Shown here piece by piece: positions 15,123 to 23,353 of a stretch of 53,088 bases of DNA. Where the stretch lies: the NCBI GenBank assembly GCA_031546985.1, contig JAVBJN010000078.1:1-53088 (forward strand). Direction: 5' to 3'. Position 1 is the stretch's first letter; every line of letters starts with the position of its first letter. The notes beneath the pieces are model-generated. The model saw nothing but the letters and a program-made list of their open reading frames with translations, had not been told where the DNA came from and searched no databases. Source of the stretch: JAVBJN01 sp031546985 (lineage in GTDB: Bacteria; Bacteroidota; Bacteroidia; Chitinophagales; Chitinophagaceae). Both the position numbers and the translations under genes were made by a program.

Positions 15123-18100
15123 ATGTCATATCAACTCCAGAATAAGGTGCGCATCGTTACAGCTGCATCTTTATTTGACGGTCACGACGCAGCCATCAAT
15201 ATTATGCGCCGCATTATGCAAAGCAGCGGTGCCGAAGTTATTCACCTGGGTCACGACCGAAGTGTGCAGGAAGTAGTGGATTGTGCCATCCAGGAAGATG
15301 CCAATGCTATTTCCATTACCTCTTACCAGGGTGGGCACGTAGAGTATTTCAAATACATGTACGATCTGCTGAAAGAAAAAGGTTGCAGCCACATCAAATT
15401 GTTTGGCGGCGGCGGTGGGGTTATCCTGCCTTCGGAGATCGAAGAGCTGCATGCGTATGGCATTACCCGCATCTATAGTCCCGATGACGGACGTGCTATG
15501 GGCCTCCAGGGTATGATTGACGACCTGTTGCAGAAAAGCGATTTCCCTACCGGAAACCAACTCAATGGCGAAGTAGGTCACATTACAGATAAAAATCCAC
15601 GCGATATAGGCCGCCTCATTTCGGCGGTAGAAAACTTTGGCGACTTGCCCGAAACCCAGGCCATGCTGAAGAAAGTGCGCGAAGAAGCCGAAAACAGTAA
15701 AGTGCCCGTATTGGGTATTACTGGTACCGGTGGTGCAGGTAAAAGCTCACTGGTCGATGAAATGGTACGCCGTTTTATCATCGACTTCCAGGATAAGAAG
15801 ATTGGTATCATCTCCGTAGATCCTTCCAAACGTAAGACCGGTGGTGCGCTGCTGGGCGATCGTATCCGTATGAACGCCATTCGCAACGAGCGGGTGTACA
15901 TGCGCTCGATGGCTACCCGCCAGAGCAACCTGGCCGTTTCCAAATACATTAAAGACGCGGTAGATATTCTGAAAGCTGCGGGTTTCGACCTGGTTATCCT
16001 GGAGACATCCGGTATTGGCCAGAGCGATACGCAGATTACCGATTACTGCGATGTAAGCATGTATGTAATGACACCGGAATACGGTGCCGCTACCCAGCTC
16101 GAGAAAATTGACATGCTCGACTTTGCTGATATTGTAGCCATCAACAAATTTGACAAACGTGGTGCCCTTGATGCCTTGCGCGATGTTAAAAAGCAATACC
16201 AGCGCAACCACAAACTGTTTGAGTCAGATGTAGATACTATGCCTATTTATGGCACCATCGCATCGCAGTTTAACGATCCCGGAGCCAACTCGCTGTACAA
16301 GGCGCTGATGGATAAAGTAGCCGAAAAAACGGGTGCCGATCTGCATAGCGATTTCTTGATCACCGATGAGATGAGTGAGAAAATCTACATCATTCCACCA
16401 TCCCGTACACGTTACCTGAGCGAGATCAGCGAAAACAACCGTGGCTACGATAAATGGAGCAGCGACCAGTCTGCCGTGGCGCAAAAACTGTTTGGTATCC
16501 AAAAAACGATCGAAACCCTGGGCAGCACCCATATCGAAGATAAAGACCGCCTTATTAAAGAACTCCAGGAAGTGTACAGCAAAGTATTGCTGGAACTAGA
16601 CCCCAAAAACCTGCACCTGCTGCAAAACTGGGAAGCCAAGAAACGCCACTACCAGGATGAGTTTTATGTGTTTAAAGTACGCGACAAAGAGATCAAGATT
16701 AAGACGCATACCGAGTCGCTCTCGCACATGCAGATCCCTAAAGTGGCCGTACCAAGATTTGAAGCCTGGGGCGAGATCTTGAAATGGGCGCTGAGCGAAA
16801 ACTTCCCGGGAGAGTTTCCATATGCGGCAGGTATCTATCCTTTCAAACGCGAAGGCGAAGACCCTACCCGTATGTTTGCCGGAGAAGGTGGCCCCGAGCG
16901 TACCAACAAACGTTTCCACTATGTATCGTTAAGTATGCCTGCCAAACGTTTGAGTACTGCGTTTGACTCGGTTACCTTATATGGACAGGATCCTGACCAC
17001 CGTCCGGATATTTATGGCAAAATTGGTAACTCCGGCGTGAGTGTACCTACCCTGGACGATGCTAAAAAACTGTACAGCGGTTTTGACCTTGCCGATCCTA
17101 AAACCTCGGTAAGCATGACCATCAACGGTCCTGCAGCCATCATCACCGCTTTCTTTATGAACGCCGCCATTGACCAGCAATGTGAAAAATACATTAAGGC
17201 CAACGGACTGGAAGAAGAAGTAAATGCTAAGATCGATGCCATCTATAAAGAAAAAGGCTTAACCCGCCCGCTTTACAACTCCGAAGTAGGTACACCCGAA
17301 GTAGCCCGCACGGGCTTGCCCAGCACCAGTTTGCCAGATGGCAACGATGGTTTGGGACTGATGCTGCTCGGCGTTACCGGCGACCAGGTATTGCCTGCCG
17401 ATGTGTATGAGCAAATTAAAAACGATACACTGAGCAAAGTGCGTGGTACCGTGCAGGCCGATATCCTGAAAGAAGACCAGGCTCAAAATACCTGCATCTT
17501 TAGCACAGAATTTTCGCTGCGTGTAATGGGCGATGTGCAGGATTATTTCATTACCAACAAGGTGCGTAACTTCTATTCTGTGTCTATCTCCGGATACCAT
17601 ATTGCAGAAGCCGGTGCCAACCCTATATCGCAGCTGGCCTTTACGCTCAGCAACGGTTTTACATTTGTAGAGTACTACCTGAGCCGTGGCATGGACATCA
17701 ACGAATTTGCGCCCAACCTGTCGTTCTTCTTCAGCAATGGTGTAGATCCTGAGTATAGTGTAATTGGTCGCGTAGCGCGCCGTATCTGGGCCAAAGCCAT
17801 GAAGTTGAAATATGGTGGTAACGAGCGTTCTCAAATGCTCAAATACCATATCCAGACCTCGGGCCGTTCGTTGCATGCGCAGGAAATCGATTTTAACGAT
17901 ATCCGCACTACCCTGCAGGCATTGTACGCGATTTACGACAACTGTAACTCGCTGCACACCAATGCATACGACGAAGCCATTACCACACCTACAGAAGAGA
18001 GCGTGCGTCGTGCCATGGCTATTCAGCTTATCATCAACAAAGAGCTGGGGCTGGCCAAAAACGAAAACCCGCTGCAAGGTGCATTCATCATCGAAGAATT

Positions 18101-18542
18101 GACCGACCTGGTAGAAGAAGCAGTACTTACTGAGTTCGACCGCATTACCGAGCGTGGTGGTGTATTGGGTGCTATGGAAACCATGTACCAGCGCAGTAAG
18201 ATCCAGGAAGAAAGCCTGCATTACGAAATGCTGAAACACACCGGCGAATATCCTATTGTAGGGGTAAATACCTTCCTCAGCTCCAAAGGTTCGCCTACCG
18301 TGATTCCTGCCGAGGTTATCCGTTCTACCACCGAAGAGAAGGAATTCCAGATCGCCAATGTGCAACTGCTGTGGAAACGCAGTGGCAGCAAGGGTGCAGA
18401 AGTATTGCAAAAATTGCAGAAAGCCGCTATTCACAACGACAATATCTTTAATGAATTGATGGAAACTGTGAAATATTGTTCACTGGGCCAGATCACACAG
18501 GCGTTGTTTGAAGTGGGCGGACAGTATCGCAGAAATATGTAA
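15123..18542 (+). CDS. icmF: Fused isobutyryl-CoA mutase (IcmF), adenosylcobalamin-dependent
   Basis: A 1139-residue fusion in the IcmF order. First comes a B12-binding Rossmann domain (1-~140) with DGHD and the axial His21. Next is a MeaI-type G-protein chaperone (about 190-420) with P-loop GTGGAGKS (201-208) and NKFD. The mutase TIM barrel (about 540-1139) includes FPFK-like IYPFKREGEDPTRMFAGEGG and SISGYHIAEAGANP. The enzyme interconverts isobutyryl-CoA and butyryl-CoA, with the GTPase domain gating cofactor loading. The start at 15123 is chosen because the family begins close to the KVRIVTAASLFDGHD strand. Position 572 is Tyr and 788 is Gln, by my alignment the substrate-defining pair. 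The segment between them looks longer than in the characterised enzymes. No cobalamin riboswitch is visible upstream. A strong terminator follows. Confidence 0.95.
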   Translation: MSYQLQNKVRIVTAASLFDGHDAAINIMRRIMQSSGAEVIHLGHDRSVQEVVDCAIQEDANAISITSYQGGHVEYFKYMYDLLKEKGCSHIKLFGGGGGVILPSEIEELHAYGITRIYSPDDGRAMGLQGMIDDLLQKSDFPTGNQLNGEVGHITDKNPRDIGRLISAVENFGDLPETQAMLKKVREEAENSKVPVLGITGTGGAGKSSLVDEMVRRFIIDFQDKKIGIISVDPSKRKTGGALLGDRIRMNAIRNERVYMRSMATRQSNLAVSKYIKDAVDILKAAGFDLVILETSGIGQSDTQITDYCDVSMYVMTPEYGAATQLEKIDMLDFADIVAINKFDKRGALDALRDVKKQYQRNHKLFESDVDTMPIYGTIASQFNDPGANSLYKALMDKVAEKTGADLHSDFLITDEMSEKIYIIPPSRTRYLSEISENNRGYDKWSSDQSAVAQKLFGIQKTIETLGSTHIEDKDRLIKELQEVYSKVLLELDPKNLHLLQNWEAKKRHYQDEFYVFKVRDKEIKIKTHTESLSHMQIPKVAVPRFEAWGEILKWALSENFPGEFPYAAGIYPFKREGEDPTRMFAGEGGPERTNKRFHYVSLSMPAKRLSTAFDSVTLYGQDPDHRPDIYGKIGNSGVSVPTLDDAKKLYSGFDLADPKTSVSMTINGPAAIITAFFMNAAIDQQCEKYIKANGLEEEVNAKIDAIYKEKGLTRPLYNSEVGTPEVARTGLPSTSLPDGNDGLGLMLLGVTGDQVLPADVYEQIKNDTLSKVRGTVQADILKEDQAQNTCIFSTEFSLRVMGDVQDYFITNKVRNFYSVSISGYHIAEAGANPISQLAFTLSNGFTFVEYYLSRGMDINEFAPNLSFFFSNGVDPEYSVIGRVARRIWAKAMKLKYGGNERSQMLKYHIQTSGRSLHAQEIDFNDIRTTLQALYAIYDNCNSLHTNAYDEAITTPTEESVRRAMAIQLIINKELGLAKNENPLQGAFIIEELTDLVEEAVLTEFDRITERGGVLGAMETMYQRSKIQEESLHYEMLKHTGEYPIVGVNTFLSSKGSPTVIPAEVIRSTTEEKEFQIANVQLLWKRSGSKGAEVLQKLQKAAIHNDNIFNELMETVKYCSLGQITQALFEVGGQYRRNM

Positions 18543-18563
18543 TTTTGAAATAGCTTAATTTTC

Positions 18564-18595
18564 AAAGGTCCGGCTTAACCTCCGGACCTTTTTTA
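18564..18595 (+). terminator. Terminator of icmF
   Basis: AAAGGTCCGG (18564-18573) and CCGGACCTTT (18582-18591) form a 10-bp perfect stem with an 8-base loop, merging into six Ts. Confidence 0.93.
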
Positions 18596-18608
18596 TACTC
18601 CAAATACT

Positions 18609-19076
18609 ATGAAAAGAATTTTTGTTACCGCTATGGTTATTTTAGGCGCAATCAATGCCTGGGCACAAAAAGATAACCCAGTGCCAACTGTGGAAACACC
18701 GCGGTCTGTTTCCGATACCGATCAAAAAGGTGTATTTACAAGCATAGAACAAATGCCCGAATTTCCTGGCGGTTTACCTGCGCTGCGTAGTTTTTTAATA
18801 AGTAAGTTGCGCTATCCCGAAGATGCGATGGACGACAATATCCAGGGTACGGTAAGAGTGCGGTTTATTGTGAATGAAACCGGGCAGGTCCAAAATGCCG
18901 AAGTCATACAGCATGTGAATGGCTCTTGTGATAGGGAAGCGTTACGGGTAGTAAGGGCTATGCCCGATTGGAAACCCGGTATGCACAATGGCAAGGCTGT
19001 AAAGGTGTTTTATACTCTTCCGGTTACCTTCCGGCTGGCAGAAGATGTGGATACAACAAAGCCTGCCCAGAAATAG
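18609..19076 (+). CDS. Secreted TonB C-terminal domain protein (copy 1)
   Basis: A 155-residue protein with a cleavable-type signal peptide (MKRIFVTAMVILGAINAWAQ) rather than the uncleaved TonB anchor. There is no Pro-rich spacer, and one TonB_C domain covers residues ~40-150. Family markers are EQMPEFPGG at the domain start, LRYPEDAMDDNIQGTVRVRF, SCDREALRVVRAMPDWKPG and a final strand VFYTLPVTFRL. Classical TonB links ExbBD to outer-membrane receptors, but a protein lacking the membrane anchor cannot do this in the usual way. The role is therefore unknown, possibly a periplasmic or receptor-interacting module. It is the first of three tandem paralogues and starts only 13 bases after the icmF terminator. 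Confidence 0.85.
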   Translation: MKRIFVTAMVILGAINAWAQKDNPVPTVETPRSVSDTDQKGVFTSIEQMPEFPGGLPALRSFLISKLRYPEDAMDDNIQGTVRVRFIVNETGQVQNAEVIQHVNGSCDREALRVVRAMPDWKPGMHNGKAVKVFYTLPVTFRLAEDVDTTKPAQK

Positions 19077-19110
19077 GACCTTACGTTATATTTAATGTAC
19101 AAACTCATTT

Positions 19111-19608
19111 ATGAAACGAATCGGTTTCCTGATCTGTATAAGCTTGTTCACTACATCTGTCTATGCACAGAAAAGCAACAAGAATAATTCCAGGAGTGTA
19201 AAGGCTCCTGCAGATACTGCAACAAGGGTACAAGAACCGCCGCCGGTTGCGCCAGAGCCTAAGATATTTACGTATGTAGAACAAATGCCGGAATACCCTG
19301 GAGGAAATGAGGCTATGAATAAGTTTATAGCCCGGTCTATACAATATCCCCGTAAGGCAATAAGAAAAAAGGTGGAGGGTACGGTTGGGGTACAGCTTGT
19401 GATAACCAAAGAAGGGAAGATTGAAAAGGTGCACCTCGCAAAAGGCATAGGCGCGGGTTGCGACGAAGAGGCATTGCGTGTGATTGGCACCATGCCCGAC
19501 TGGCGGCCCGGTATGCAAAACGGGAGGTCGGTACAGGCTTCTTTTTCCATCCCGGTTCGTTTCCGGCTGGCCGATTATGATAAGAAAGGCCATTACAAAA
19601 TGAAGTAA
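19111..19608 (+). CDS. Secreted TonB C-terminal domain protein (copy 2)
   Basis: A 165-residue paralogue of its neighbours: signal peptide (MKRIGFLICISLFTTSVYAQ), a short basic/Pro linker (about 21-55), then TonB_C with EQMPEYPGG, VEGTVGVQLVITKEGKIE, GCDEEALRVIGTMPDWRPG and SIPVRFRL. It lacks any transmembrane segment other than the signal. The gap from copy 1 is 34 bases and contains TATATTTA, which could be a -7 box, so each copy may be transcribed separately. Sequence divergence between copies is large outside the core motifs, so the duplication is not recent. Confidence 0.84.
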   Translation: MKRIGFLICISLFTTSVYAQKSNKNNSRSVKAPADTATRVQEPPPVAPEPKIFTYVEQMPEYPGGNEAMNKFIARSIQYPRKAIRKKVEGTVGVQLVITKEGKIEKVHLAKGIGAGCDEEALRVIGTMPDWRPGMQNGRSVQASFSIPVRFRLADYDKKGHYKMK

Positions 19609-19669
19609 CAGCAATGGTTATAACGCATTGCATATTTTCCTATTATTGTAAGCCAATATTATTCGATAA

Positions 19670-20143
19670 ATGAAAAAGTTGCTCCTTGTATTTTCTTTAA
19701 TCCTGGCGGTTACTGCAATGGTGCAGGCCCAGGAGGTTCCAACGGTTACTGAACACTTGTTAACGAGTGAGCCAACACCACCGCCTCCGCCGCCACAGAA
19801 CGAAACATTTGCATACGTAGAGCAAATGCCTGAGTTTCCGGGTGGGCAGCAGGCGTTAATGGAATATCTTTCAAAGAATATCAAATATCCCGCAAAGGCC
19901 ATTAAAGAAGGTATTCAGGGCCGGGTAATCGTTAGGTTTGTTATAAATAGAACCGGTACGGTAGAGCGTGCGGAAGTAATAAGAGGTCTTGGCAGTGGTT
20001 GCGACGAAGAAGCGCTGCGTGTAGTAAACGCAATGCCCAAATGGAAGCCGGGTAAGCATAACGGGCAGGCGGTAAGTACTTTCTATACATGGCCTATAAT
20101 ATTCAAGCTGGATGATAACGATACGCCAACGCAAAAAAAGTAA
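19670..20143 (+). CDS. Secreted TonB C-terminal domain protein (copy 3)
   Basis: A 157-residue third copy: signal peptide (MKKLLLVFSLILAVTAMVQAQ), a short Pro-rich linker (TPPPPPPQN, about 35-44) reminiscent of a vestigial TonB spacer, then TonB_C with EQMPEFPGGQQAL, IQGRVIVRFVIN, GSGCDEEALRVVNAMPKWKPG and TWPIIFKL. It converges on the AraC gene, with only 37 bases between stops, and shares a small bidirectional-looking hairpin with it. Confidence 0.84.
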   Translation: MKKLLLVFSLILAVTAMVQAQEVPTVTEHLLTSEPTPPPPPPQNETFAYVEQMPEFPGGQQALMEYLSKNIKYPAKAIKEGIQGRVIVRFVINRTGTVERAEVIRGLGSGCDEEALRVVNAMPKWKPGKHNGQAVSTFYTWPIIFKLDDNDTPTQKK

Positions 20144-20153
20144 ATGATAATCT

Positions 20154-20182
20154 ACAGGTAGCTACGGCTGCCTGTTTTGTTT
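20154..20182 (+). terminator. Terminator between TonB-C copy 3 and the AraC gene
   Basis: ACAGGTAGC (20154-20162) pairs with GCTGCCTGT (20167-20175), with one G-T pair, around the tetraloop TACG, followed by TTTTGTTT. The tail overlaps the end of the AraC gene. Confidence 0.7.
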
Positions 20183-21116
20183 AGTGGGTAGCTCTTATCA
20201 TACAAGCCTGATAGGAACCGGGGGTAATGCCTTCTGTTTTACGGAACAGGCGCACAAAATAATTGACATCACTAAAGCCGCATTGTAGGCTTACATTGGT
20301 AATGCTATTCTTTGCATTAGACAACAATTGTTTCGACAACTTTATTCTTTCCTTGTTGATGTACTCCACAGGTGTTACACCAAATTTCTCTTTAAATAGT
20401 TTGAAGAACGCGTTGCGGCTCATGTATGCCTTGCGGCAAAGTTCCTGAACGAGTATTTTTTCGGTAAGATTTTCGTGTATGTAATGCAACACAAACTGCC
20501 AGCGGTTATGATTGGTCTGTTGCTGGGTTTGTGCTATAGTCTTGTGAAGATTCTGGCTTTGCAGCAGGCGCAGCATCAGCTCTTTCAGGCTCAGGTCTGC
20601 AAATATGTTTTTATTGCCATCGCCACTGCTGCAAATGCGGATGAGTTTGTTTAGCAGGCTGCTTACTTCCTGATCGTTATCGAAATGATATTGGTTAAAC
20701 TGAAGTTCCCATGACGAAGTCTGTTCGCTGTCGTTGTTGTAATATTGGTTTAGATATTGAAGCGTATCGCTAAGGTAACTGCCATCTACCGCCAGTGCAA
20801 TGCATTGGGTGGGGTTGGTGTCTGCCGCTTCCGGAAAGTCTATTACCATTGTTTCATTGGCAGGCAGCAGAACGGATTGCCCCGGCAGGTATTCAAACTC
20901 CGGTCTGTCTTGCAGGTGCATCACTTTTTTGCCCCGCACCATACTCGTAAGCACCATGTCGCTAAAAGTAAGCGGCACACGGTAGGCCTCCTGGTATGAT
21001 TCAAAGATGTTGAGCTCGCAATGATCCAGGTTAAAGATGCGCCGGTTCTCTACCAGCGTTTGCAGTTGCCTGGCGGGCGTTAAGTGCACGGGATGGAGAT
21101 AGCTTTTGGCAGCCAT
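20181..21116 (-). CDS. AraC family transcriptional regulator, probable regulator of the adjacent ALDH gene
   Basis: A 311-residue protein. The N-terminal ~190 residues look like an AraC-type ligand/cupin region, with the segment EYLPGQSVLLPANETMVIDFP. The C-terminal ~100 residues hold the double helix-turn-helix: helix pair 1 around KILVQELCRKAYMSRNAFFKLF and pair 2 around ITNVSLQCGFSDVNYFVRLFR, ending KTEGITPGSYQ. It diverges from the aldehyde dehydrogenase gene across 155 bases. That intergenic region contains an 11-bp direct repeat with 21-bp spacing, the geometry of AraC half-sites. Activation of the ALDH/DUF779 genes by an aldehyde or alcohol signal is inferred. Confidence 0.9.
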   Translation of the reverse strand: MAAKSYLHPVHLTPARQLQTLVENRRIFNLDHCELNIFESYQEAYRVPLTFSDMVLTSMVRGKKVMHLQDRPEFEYLPGQSVLLPANETMVIDFPEAADTNPTQCIALAVDGSYLSDTLQYLNQYYNNDSEQTSSWELQFNQYHFDNDQEVSSLLNKLIRICSSGDGNKNIFADLSLKELMLRLLQSQNLHKTIAQTQQQTNHNRWQFVLHYIHENLTEKILVQELCRKAYMSRNAFFKLFKEKFGVTPVEYINKERIKLSKQLLSNAKNSITNVSLQCGFSDVNYFVRLFRKTEGITPGSYQACMIRATH

Positions 21117-21175
21117 AAGGGGTTTTGTTCTGGATACTTAATTTACGACTTATCTGCAGGCAGGAAAAATAAAAG

Positions 21176-21207
21176 GTACGATTGTGCTATAGAAAAGTGC
21201 GATAGTG
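21176..21207. promoter_or_regulatory. Candidate AraC-type operator (direct repeat, 21-bp spacing)
   Basis: GTACGATTGTG (21176-21186) and GTGCGATAGTG (21197-21207) match at 9 of 11 positions in the same orientation, offset by 21 bp, two helical turns. This lies 65-96 bases before the ALDH ATG and 60-91 from the AraC start. Confidence 0.6.
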
Positions 21208-21271
21208 AAACGGTTTTGGTGCTAAACAATGAAACTTACAGTATTCGTTAACGCAAAAAATCGTTTTGGTT

Positions 21272-22801
21272 ATGAGTTCCACAGCAACAGCACCCGCATC
21301 GGATATTGCGGCCCGTCCCGACTTTAAAAAACGCTACGATCATTATATAGATGGTAAATGGGTAGCCCCCAGCAGTGGCGAATATTTCGATAACATATCG
21401 CCGATAGACGGCAAGGTATTTACCCAGGCCGCCCGGGGCAATGCCGAAGATATAGATAAAGCCCTCGATGCTGCCCATAAGGCATTTGCAACCTGGGGCA
21501 AAAGCTCTGCGGCCACACGCAGCAACATACTTATGAAAATTGCGCAGGTGATTGAAGACAATTTAGATTACCTGGCCCGTGTAGAAACCATTGATAATGG
21601 TAAGGCTATTCGCGAAACCCGCGCGGCCGATTTGCCTTTGTGCGTAGACCACTTCCGTTATTTCGGCGGGGTTATCAGGGCAGATGAAGGTGGCATCAGC
21701 GAGCATGATGAAACCACGGTAAGCATTTGCCTGCACGAGCCATTAGGCGTTGTGGGTCAGATCATTCCATGGAATTTTCCTTTATTGATGGCCACCTGGA
21801 AAATAGCTCCTGCCATGGCGGCCGGTTGTTGTGTGGTGGTAAAACCCGCAGAGCAAACGCCTACCAGCATTATGTGCCTGATGGAGCTGATTGGCGACCT
21901 GCTGCCTCCCGGCGTGCTCAATATTGTAACCGGTTTTGGTGTAGAAGCAGGTAAGCCGCTGGCCACCTCGCCAAAGGTGCAGAAAGTAGCATTTACCGGC
22001 GAAACCACTACCGGCCGCCTTATTATGCAGTATGCTTCCGAAAACCTCATTCCTACTACCATGGAGCTGGGCGGTAAAAGTCCCAATATCTTCTTTGCTT
22101 CGGTAGCCGATGCCGATGACGAATTCTTTGACAAAGCGGTAGAAGGCGCTGTAATGTTTGCCCTAAACCAGGGTGAAGTATGCACTTGCCCCAGCCGCAT
22201 ATTGGTGCAGGAAAGCATTTACGATAAGTTTATGGAGCGTGTAATACAGCGCACCAAAGCCATTAAAATGGGCAACCCGCTGGCTGCCGATACCATGATG
22301 GGGGCGCAGGCATCTGAAGACCAATACAATAAGATACTGAGCTACCTGGATATTGGTAAGCAGGAAGGTGCCGAAGTGCTTTGTGGTGGCGAGGCTTTTA
22401 GCCAGAACAGTGGTTTGGAAAACGGCTATTACATTCAGCCTACCATCTTTAAAGGGCACAATAAAATGCGCATTTTCCAGGAAGAGATTTTTGGCCCGGT
22501 AACTTCTGTAACCACATTCAAGACGGTAGAAGAAGCCATCGCTATCGCCAACGATACACTGTATGGCTTAGGCGCCGGTGTATGGACCCGCGATGCGCAT
22601 GAGCTGTACCAGGTGCCCCGCGCCATTCAGGCGGGCAGGGTTTGGGTAAACTGCTACCATGCCTACCCGGCACATGCGCCGTTTGGCGGCTATAAAAAAT
22701 CGGGTTTTGGCCGCGAGAACCATAAAATGATGCTGGATCATTACCGCCAGACTAAAAATATGCTCATCTCTTACAGCAAAGTGAAGCTCGGCTTTTTCTA
22801 A
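21272..22801 (+). CDS. NAD(P)+-dependent aldehyde dehydrogenase
   Basis: A 509-residue ALDH. The ATG at 21272 is preferred over an in-frame TTG six bases upstream. The family signature is complete: PWNFPLLMATWKIAPA, the nucleotide-binding VVKPAEQTP, catalytic Glu265 in MELGGKSP, and catalytic Cys304 in NQGEVCTCPSR. The C-terminus FGGYKKSGFGRE is also standard. The double-Cys motif VCTC and the N-terminus resemble the acetaldehyde/exaC group, which often sits beside a DUF779 gene exactly as here. It is cytoplasmic and oxidises an aldehyde to the acid. Likely regulated by the divergent AraC protein. A 12-bp-stem terminator separates it from the DUF779 gene, implying attenuated or separate expression of the latter. 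Confidence 0.95.
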   Translation: MSSTATAPASDIAARPDFKKRYDHYIDGKWVAPSSGEYFDNISPIDGKVFTQAARGNAEDIDKALDAAHKAFATWGKSSAATRSNILMKIAQVIEDNLDYLARVETIDNGKAIRETRAADLPLCVDHFRYFGGVIRADEGGISEHDETTVSICLHEPLGVVGQIIPWNFPLLMATWKIAPAMAAGCCVVVKPAEQTPTSIMCLMELIGDLLPPGVLNIVTGFGVEAGKPLATSPKVQKVAFTGETTTGRLIMQYASENLIPTTMELGGKSPNIFFASVADADDEFFDKAVEGAVMFALNQGEVCTCPSRILVQESIYDKFMERVIQRTKAIKMGNPLAADTMMGAQASEDQYNKILSYLDIGKQEGAEVLCGGEAFSQNSGLENGYYIQPTIFKGHNKMRIFQEEIFGPVTSVTTFKTVEEAIAIANDTLYGLGAGVWTRDAHELYQVPRAIQAGRVWVNCYHAYPAHAPFGGYKKSGFGRENHKMMLDHYRQTKNMLISYSKVKLGFF

Positions 22802-22813
22802 GATTCCCTTTTG

Positions 22814-22847
22814 CATGCGGCGATGAAATGCATCGCCGCATGTTTTT
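22814..22847 (+). terminator. Strong terminator after the ALDH gene
   Basis: CATGCGGCGATG (22814-22825) and CATCGCCGCATG (22831-22842) form a perfect 12-bp stem with loop AAATG and a TTTTT tail. Confidence 0.93.
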
Positions 22848-22859
22848 AAACATTAGATT

Positions 22860-23231
22860 ATGGTACCCCGCATATTGGCTACAGATAAGGCGATTGACCT
22901 GATAAGGACACTGCGCGAAAAGAACGGCCCGCTCATGTTTCACCAGAGCGGTGGTTGTTGCGACGGTTCGCAGCCCATGTGCTTTCCCGAAGGGGAGTTT
23001 CGGGTAGGAAGCAATGATGTATGCCTGGGTGAGGTAGATGGTTGCCGTTTTTATATGGCTGCCGACCAGTTTGAATACTGGAAACATACCCAGCTTACGC
23101 TGGATGTAACGCCTGGCAGGGGTAGCAGCTTTTCGCTGGAGATACCGCTGGGCGTAAGATTCATGATTCACTCCCGTTTATTTACCGAAGAGGAGCTGGA
23201 TAGGCTGGAGCCGTTGTTGCAGCATTCATAA
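22860..23231 (+). CDS. DUF779 protein, ALDH partner
   Basis: A 123-residue protein with the DUF779 hallmark cysteines in HQSGGCCDGSQPMCF (about 29-43), followed by FYMAADQFEYWKHTQ and LEIPLGVRF. The clustered Cys suggest metal binding. DUF779 genes are repeatedly found next to acetaldehyde-type ALDH genes; whether the product assists the dehydrogenase or acts separately is not established. It starts 58 bases after the ALDH stop, beyond a strong terminator hairpin. Confidence 0.88.
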   Translation: MVPRILATDKAIDLIRTLREKNGPLMFHQSGGCCDGSQPMCFPEGEFRVGSNDVCLGEVDGCRFYMAADQFEYWKHTQLTLDVTPGRGSSFSLEIPLGVRFMIHSRLFTEEELDRLEPLLQHS

Positions 23232-23248
23232 CACATCTTATTATGAAT

Positions 23249-23284
23249 GCCGGGCCACGAAAGTGACCCGGCTTTCTTGTTTGA
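23249..23284 (+). terminator. Terminator after DUF779
   Basis: GCCGGG (23249-23254) pairs with CCCGGC (23267-23272), with an inner CAC/GTG extension across a one-base bulge and the loop GAAA. A T-rich tail follows. Confidence 0.75.
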
Positions 23285-23353
23285 TAGCGCATTAAAGCAG
23301 AAAGCCCTGGTTAATGCATTATTCCCGAACTTAGTTGTACCAAACCCTGATTT

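Noticed and set aside
17259..18434. 391-codon open frame on the minus strand inside icmF
   Set aside because: It lies entirely antisense to a clear IcmF mutase domain, has no family match, and its sequence is a Cys/His/Phe-rich shadow of the sense codons.
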